Made by a program: the position numbers and the translations under genes. DNA of 64,000 nucleotides from Mermis nigrescens (lineage: Eukaryota; Nematoda; Enoplea; Mermithida; Mermithidae), in assembly GCA_036768485.1 (NCBI GenBank), contig JAVLUZ010000705.1, forward strand, positions 227,409 through 291,408, read 5' to 3'. Below the pieces are notes generated by a model. It was not told the DNA's origin. It saw nothing but the letters and a program-made list of their open reading frames with translations, and ran no database searches. Below are positions 58,600-64,000 of this stretch, piece after piece; the first letter of the stretch is position 1, and each line of letters opens with the position of its first letter.

Positions 58600-58988
58600 G
58601 AAGTAGGTAGGTAGGCAGGCAATGGGCAGCAAATGAATAAAAAACTAATAATTAATACAGGGTAAGGCTGAAATAATGAATATGGAAAGGATGGAAAATT
58701 CACATTTCAATACAGGCACACACATTCCTATAGAGTAGGTGACGTGGTATTACCCCTACCTAAGGGTCCAAGACTCGAGTCAATGTCAGACGATTTTGAA
58801 CTATCACACATTTTCTGCATGATTTTCGAGGAAGAAAGTAGCGAAAATGTTAAGTTTTTCGGCGCTTCCCGCCGACTGATACATTTCTCTTTTGTTAACC
58901 GCCTAGAATGAAGTTAGACATAGATGCACACGGTCAAAAATTCTGCGAGGGGGTTAACCAACTTTCCTTCGGGGGGGGGGGGGTTATT
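58600..58988. other. Decayed repeat upstream of BRK1
   Basis: 58730-58950 shares CTACCTAAGGGTCCAAGACT..CAGACGATTTT with 51080-51140 (inverted), and has a palindrome GGCGCTTCCCGCC at 58861-58873. Confidence 0.45.
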
Positions 58989-59719
58989 CAGTGTTTTTTT
59001 GTACAAGGTCCGTTTGTACATGTACAAAGATGGTCCCCAAAAGTCTTTGTACATTTTGTACATGCAAATTTTTGTGTACTATATAGTACAGTAGCGATTT
59101 TAGTGTGGTAAAACAGGGTTTTTCGATCTCTGTTAGTGTATTTTAATTAATTTTTGGGTTTCTGACGCCAAAAATTACTGAAAATTGTCTCAAAACGGCG
59201 CAAAGCGCCAAAAAATTTGACATTTCTTCATTCTAAATGCAAATTCTGCCATTTTAAAGATATGTAAGACAAACAATTACTCATTTCGGCGCGAAGCGCC
59301 AAAAATTTTCGGGAATTTTACACCTATTTACAGTTTTTGTCCTCCCAAACATCATTGTACATTTTGTACACACAAATTTTTGGGTACTGTAATATGGTAC
59401 AGTAGCGGTTTTAGTGTGGTAAAAAGAGAGTTGTTCGACTTTTGGTAGTGTATTTTAGCTAATTTCTGGGTCTCTGAGGGCAAAAATCACTAAGAATCGG
59501 CTTGAAACGGCGCGAAGCGCCGAAAAATTGGACATTTTTCCTTTTGAAATGTAATTTCTGCCATTATAAAGATATATAGAACACACAATTACAGCGAATT
59601 TCAGACCCTTTTCGCAATTTTCGTCTTCCCGAAAAATCTTTGTATATGTGTATACAAAGACGGTCCCGAAAAGTCTTTGTACATCGGGAAAAATCTTTGC
59701 CGAGTACAAAAAAACACTG
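58989..59719. mobile_element. CAGTG hAT-like MITE with internal duplication
   Basis: 731 bp. CAGTGTTTTTTTGTACAAGG at the left, TACAAAAAAACACTG at the right. Perfect TSD GGGTTATT at 58981-58988 and 59720-59727. Two successive copies of the internal module (ACTATATAGTACAGTAGCG and ACTGTAATATGGTACAGTAG starts) carry palindromes at 59197-59209, 59288-59300 and 59509-59521. Confidence 0.93.
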
Positions 59720-59994
59720 GGGTTATTGATTAATTTTTACGGTTGATTGTGGCGTGAAAATGATGAGTTTGTGTTGATTTTCTAGATATTTATGTCGTTC
59801 CTTACCCCCATCACAACCCGTAAAAATGCTTCATTTCAATATATTTTACTCTTCTTGAATATTCGTGATTAAGTTTGCATGCAAACAAATGATAGTAAGA
59901 ATGATGGAATGACTTGGACTATCAAGTAAGCATAAAATAAGGGACAAAACGTGTCTGAATGAATGAACGGAGAAAATACTACTGGAAAAATACT

Positions 59995-60470
59995 TCAGAT
60001 GATACCGTTGGGCATCCTTTTACGCTCTTTCATAAAACCAACAATAGGTTTTGGTTTGCAAATAACCTGAGATTTTTTTCGGTTTTGCCAAGACAAGAAG
60101 ACACAAGACAAGAAAATGTTTATTGTCCAGGAAAATACACGAAATTTGATAAAACACGAATACGTGATAAAACAGCGACTGAACAAAAGGACATACAGAT
60201 CACGGAAGTGACACAAATAGGTATGCCCCAACAATAGAATCGTAAAATCAATGTTTAGGAGCTCTTTTTTGAACGAACAAACGTTAGGAGAAGCAACCAC
60301 ATGATCAGGTAAGGAGTTCCAAATTTTGAGGTAGCGTTGGGAAAAGTCGTTGAGGTGAGCATTGGAACGGACAACTGGTAACGTAAGTTACAGACGCTGT
60401 TCGGATCGGGTTATGCCGGCTAAAAATGAAAAATTCATTAGTATCAATACAAGATAAACCATTATTACTC
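59995..60470 (-). pseudogene. CR1-like element: RT C-terminal end
   Basis: Minus strand reads IWNSLPDHVVASPNVCSFKK, the conserved WN-S-LP-x-x-V tail of non-LTR reverse transcriptases, between about 60240 and 60330. The frames are broken. Upstream it joins abruptly, near 60470, to the start of the RT, so the polymerase core is deleted. 3' tail possibly at the TGAATGAATGAA stretch, 59956-59967. Confidence 0.75.
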
Positions 60471-61045
60471 ACTAAGGCTGCGTCTCCTTTTTTAAGGATA
60501 GGAATTACATTGGCCAATTTCCATAAATTAGGGATGGTGCTATTTAAAAGAGAAACAGTACAGATACTTGTTAAAGGCTCAACAAGATAATTTGAAAGTT
60601 TTTTCAAGAAAAATGACAGAGTCCATCAGGACCAACAGAAAAAGAACCTTTTATTCGATTTAAGACCAGTTGCACGTTCCAAGCGTCAAAATGAATGGTT
60701 TGCAATGCAAAAGCAGTCATCGAATCTGAAAAAGGAAGATGATTATTATTAACAGAAAAAAACGGAAGAAAAGTAGTTATTAAACAAATTTACCTTTTCT
60801 AAAGGATCAGAAACGATTTTGTGGTCATGAAGAAGAGGTGGAAAAGAGCGATGATTATTTAACCGATTATTGACAAATTCATAAAAGGATTTTAAACTTT
60901 TATCAAAAAGATTTATTTCTTCAGAAGAAGAGAAATTTTTAATCACAACATCCAATTTTTTGCAAAAAGATTTATATTTGATTTTTGTATCAGTCGAGTG
61001 ATAAAACTTATGTTTCTCCCAAAGCATACGTTTCTTAGTTAACAT
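60471..61045 (-). pseudogene. CR1-like element: linker and RT start
   Basis: 60749-61045 encodes KYKSFCKKLDVVIKN and NHRSFPPLLHDHKIVSDP, the linker before the RT. 60470-60607 encodes LVEPLTSICTVSLLNSTIPN then WKLANVIPILKKGD, the first conserved RT block. It breaks off before the NYRPIS and FxDD motifs. Confidence 0.85.
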
Positions 61046-61231
61046 TCTTTTAATTTGTTTAGGATATTTACGTTTCGTGGGCTAGGGCTGAGTTAAGGGG
61101 ACAAATGCATAAATTAAAGAATGAAGCTCTCCAACAACTAAATTGTACATATCATTTACATTAGAACAGGAATCAAAAAGATCAGACCGAGAAATCTGAG
61201 ACAGTGCAAGACCTAAAGCATTAAAATCAGC

Positions 61232-61900
61232 TTAACGAAAGTTAAAAAAAGATGATCTAGGATTTTTGACTGGCATCAAACGACAATCGAATATAATTGA
61301 ATCATGGTCACTATAAGAAAAAGGAATATCAACTTTTACGTTACAAATTTGATCAGATGCAAAGAGAAGATCTAGTATATCATTATCATGAGTATTTTCT
61401 GTTATTAACTGATGTAGGTAAACCAATACCCGAAAGTGTGTCGAAAAGAAGGGTATTAAGATTATCAGTAGGAAGCGAATTTATCCGCCAATTAATTTTT
61501 GGCAAATTAAAATCTCCTAAGATTACAAAAGGAAAAGGAACAGAACAAGCCCATTCAATACATCTATGTACATAAAATTTCTGTATAAGCTATAGGTCAA
61601 AATCAGGGAATCGGTAAACCAAAATAAATCTGATCTTTCTATCAGAATCAAAAATAAAAGCGGGTGGCGGATTAATCTGAATAGCATTAAAATAAGTTCT
61701 AAGAAATAAAGCTACACCCCCACCACGTTTACAGTTACGATCACAGCGGAAAATGCGATAATTTTAACCAGGGCACAAGAGTCCATCGGAAATATCAGTA
61801 TGGAACCAACTTTCAGAAAAATAGAGCATCAAAACTTTCTTTATTCAGCAAAAGGTGTAAATTGCTAAGTTTGTTCAAAAGACTTCGAGCATTTGCATAA
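61232..61900 (-). pseudogene. CR1-like element: AP endonuclease domain, damaged
   Basis: Minus-strand pieces include DISDGLLCPG, YRIFRCDRNCKRGGGVALF, then VILGDFNLPKINW (near 61501) and at the end NDILDLLFASDQI..PFSYSDHDSIIFD. GDFN and SDH are catalytic motifs of the apurinic-like endonuclease that nicks target DNA. At least one stop and frame changes interrupt it. Confidence 0.87.
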
Positions 61901-62077
61901 AAACAATGGAATTTTGAATAATCTTAGGGCGCGGATACCTAATGAGCGAGTCGCGGGCTATCTAAAATTTACATTTTATTTACTTTTAACACAATCAGCA
62001 CGAAAATCAATGTAAAGTCCTTGTTCACCTCCAGATTTACGATCATTCAGCCCGGAAACCACTTCGCATTGGCGTTT

Positions 62078-62350
62078 TCATTGAAGAAAAGAAAGGTCAG
62101 GACGACATCGTAGACGGGAAGGTGGGCCTTTAGACTGGACGCGGACTGTCTTATTAATCAAAGAGATAAAGCGAAGCCTTGCCTGAATCGAAGTCAGGCA
62201 AACTTTGACAAATTGAACGCGATTTTCGTGAATAGGGCCATCACGAAAGACGCGAGAAACATCGGACGACACAAGATCATTACCATCAGAATGAGAGTCA
62301 ATTAGAGATCTTACCTGATCAGTGTCGTCGACACTGTTCAATATAGGCAA
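62078..62350 (-). pseudogene. CR1-like element: ORF1 C-terminal part
   Basis: RVFRDGPIHENRVQFVKVCL and the following ARLRFISLINKTV..SRLRCRPDLSFLQ resemble the C-terminal domain of CR1-type ORF1 proteins. Separated from the N-terminal part by a frame break. Confidence 0.6.
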
Positions 62351-62387
62351 ATTAAATAAAACGGCATTGCACTATTTAGAATCTCTT

Positions 62388-62822
62388 TCAATCGCATCCA
62401 TTTCTCATGGCAGATAATTCGTTTTTATCATAATCAGTAGAACAATTTCGTGAATGTTCAAGGCGATCAACTTTATTTTGTAAGTCAGCAAGCTGAGTAG
62501 CAAAATTATCTAAGCGTTGTTTGATTTGCAAATATTTTTTCACAATCGGTCTACAATGAAAACAATAGAAAGTGGAATGGGGCTTTGAGTGAGTTTCATA
62601 GTCGTCGTGATCGTCAACTTTTAAACAAGAAGTATGACCCCAGTGTTCACAAAAATCACATAATAAAGCAGTATCGTCATCAGTGATTAACTTGTAGCAA
62701 ATAACACAATCGGAAGAATTTTCATTTGCAGCGTTAAGTACAGCAAAGCTAGACGTCCGCGATGGTGACCTGGAACGTAAGCTGGTATCGACATTTTTCG
62801 AAGCGCAATTTCTTTTACTCAT
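62388..62822 (-). pseudogene. CR1-like element: ORF1 N-terminal part with PHD finger
   Basis: From an ATG at 62820-62822: a Ser/Arg-rich start, then a PHD-type zinc finger with ligands CVIC, CDFC, HTSC and YCFHC (C4HC3 spacing), then a coiled coil (IKQRLDNFATQLADLQNKV). PHD-finger ORF1 proteins occur in CR1/L2-type retrotransposons and may bind chromatin or RNA. The frame stops at 62388. Confidence 0.8.
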
Positions 62823-63230
62823 GGTAGAAATCAAAGAAATACGTAGGCAGAATTACAATATTGATCAGATTAGTTAGAATAACGCATTGTGGCTCTTCAG
62901 CTCGATTAGTCGCCATCTCCTTGATAATTAAGGTAAAACTAATGAAGAAAAAAATGAAATTTTTATACATATTTGCTATTTTTAAGTCAAATCTGGGCTT
63001 CAAAGGTAAGAAATAAGATAGAAATAAAAACTCCGGTGCGAAGCGCCGGAAAATTTTGAGTTTAGTGGCTCAAAAGTGTGCCAAAAACGCATTTTGGCTG
63101 TTTTTTTAGTAGACTTCAAGAATTTCCTTTGGGTCTCTTGTTAAAAATTATAATATTTTTCATTTCCGGAACGCATAGGATGTGAATCTTTTGCAGACTT
63201 GTCTTGTCAAGCTAAGCAGCTCTAAAAAGG

Positions 63231-63555
63231 GTAGTGATTATTTGCAGTCAACTGCAATTAATTTAGCACATATAGAAATATTATTTACAGTCAAAAACCA
63301 GTGGCCTAAACTGAAAGTAAGTCCGGACACAGTGTTTGCAGTCTAGGACATTCGACTGCAAACAATATTGCATGGTGCGCAATATTATTTGCAGTCTAGG
63401 CCGCTGCTTTTTGACAGCAAAAATATTACACTGTGCGCAATATTATTATATACAGTGTCTGAACTTATTTGCAGTCTAGGCCATTGGTTCTTGACTGCAA
63501 ATAATTACATTGTGTACTGTATTATTTGCAGTTGACTGCAAATAATTACTGCCTA
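63231..63555. repeat. Palindromic repeat element
   Basis: Both ends are variants of ATTATTTGCAGTCAACTGCA, itself palindromic; between them TTTGCAGTCTAGGCC and TTGACTGCAAATAAT alternate in both orientations. Probably a foldback MITE. TSD not resolved. Confidence 0.7.
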
Positions 63556-64000
63556 AAAACGCAATCCGTACACAGCGCATGAATTTTCTGCATTTTCCAA
63601 ATTTCTGTTGGCTTGAAATGTTTGAAAATAGGTCATCTTCTTTTAATGGCGACAAACGCTTTGTAGCCCTTTGTTGTCTTTAACTTAAATAACAGCCGTC
63701 ACCTGCATATTTGCTTATTACGTCGCCTGCATATTTGCTTACGTATGATGTATCAAATTATTAGTCAAAAATCTTGTCTTGCTATGACAGATTTTGGCGT
63801 GCTTAATAACTACTCGCTGTACAAATCGCTTTAAGCTAGTTGTTCCTCTTGTTTGTTCTAATTTTCAAAAATTCGATTTTTTATAAGTATATCTCTGTTT
63901 AAAAGCACCTACCTGATTTTGTAGTTTCTTCCCCTGACTTAAATATATTCAAATCTAGATTAATTGATGTCGACTTATCCAAATTGGAGTAACTTAAGAA
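63556..64000. other. Unassigned
   Basis: A short tandem copy of TTACGTCGCCTGCATATTTG lies near 63700-63740. No gene seen. Confidence 0.4.

Noticed and set aside
61297..61575. 92-codon plus-strand frame
   Set aside because: It is antisense to the CR1-like endonuclease domain.

Overview
The window is eukaryotic nuclear DNA, AT-rich, with no operons and almost no long open frames. Three conserved animal genes can be recognised, all on the minus strand: NDUFA6 (two exons), BRK1/HSPC300 (one coding exon) and a COA1-like cytochrome oxidase assembly factor (three exons found, 3' end not found). With CR1-like retrotransposons, abundant hAT-type miniature elements and GTACCTACC/TACATACGTA-type low-complexity DNA, this suggests an arthropod, probably an insect. 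The species cannot be named from the sequence.

Most of the window is transposon debris, and its quality is unusual. More than 15 short non-autonomous elements have terminal inverted repeats and identical or near-identical 8-bp target-site duplications (TSDs), many fitting the hAT pattern nTnnnnAn. Family M1 (about 120-260 bp, ends CATA..TGGGCAGC) is the commonest. M2 (ends near ACATGTAACGGCTC) and M3 (about 360-410 bp, containing GGTAGGTACGCGTC) are next. Elements are often nested, in themselves and in each other, and in two cases a paralogous empty site lies in the same window.

Layout: 0-4 kb, M1 copies nested in older M1 copies, a possible solo LTR and a hairpin cluster. 4-8 kb, three larger hAT-like elements, one with iterated subterminal repeats and two nested insertions. 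9-17 kb, M1 and M3 copies, a gypsy-type integrase tail, a direct repeat pair and a possible membrane-protein exon. 18-24 kb, stacked inverted repeats, a TA-flanked element and a TTTACAC-rich repeat. 25-33.4 kb, a large inverted duplication whose left arm is split by a 3.1-kb insertion carrying two satellites and whose right arm is split by an M1 element. 33.5-42.7 kb, a tRNA-like SINE head, a plus-strand exon candidate and the COA1-like gene with TE-filled introns. 44-48 kb, TE remnants. 48.6-52.9 kb, NDUFA6 with a 3.85-kb intron made mostly of transposons. 53-58 kb, a CR1-type reverse transcriptase tail interrupted by a hAT element and a 1.2-kb foldback element inside an M2 copy. 58.3 kb, BRK1. 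59-63.5 kb, a duplicated hAT element, an internally deleted CR1-like element and a palindromic repeat.

A short GC-rich palindrome, GGCGC-3 nt-GCGCC, usually followed by GAAAATTTT, recurs about 25 times in otherwise different element families. It is the most unusual signal in the window. The three genes do not form a pathway together, although NDUFA6 (complex I) and COA1 (complex IV assembly) are both mitochondrial; their closeness may be chance.
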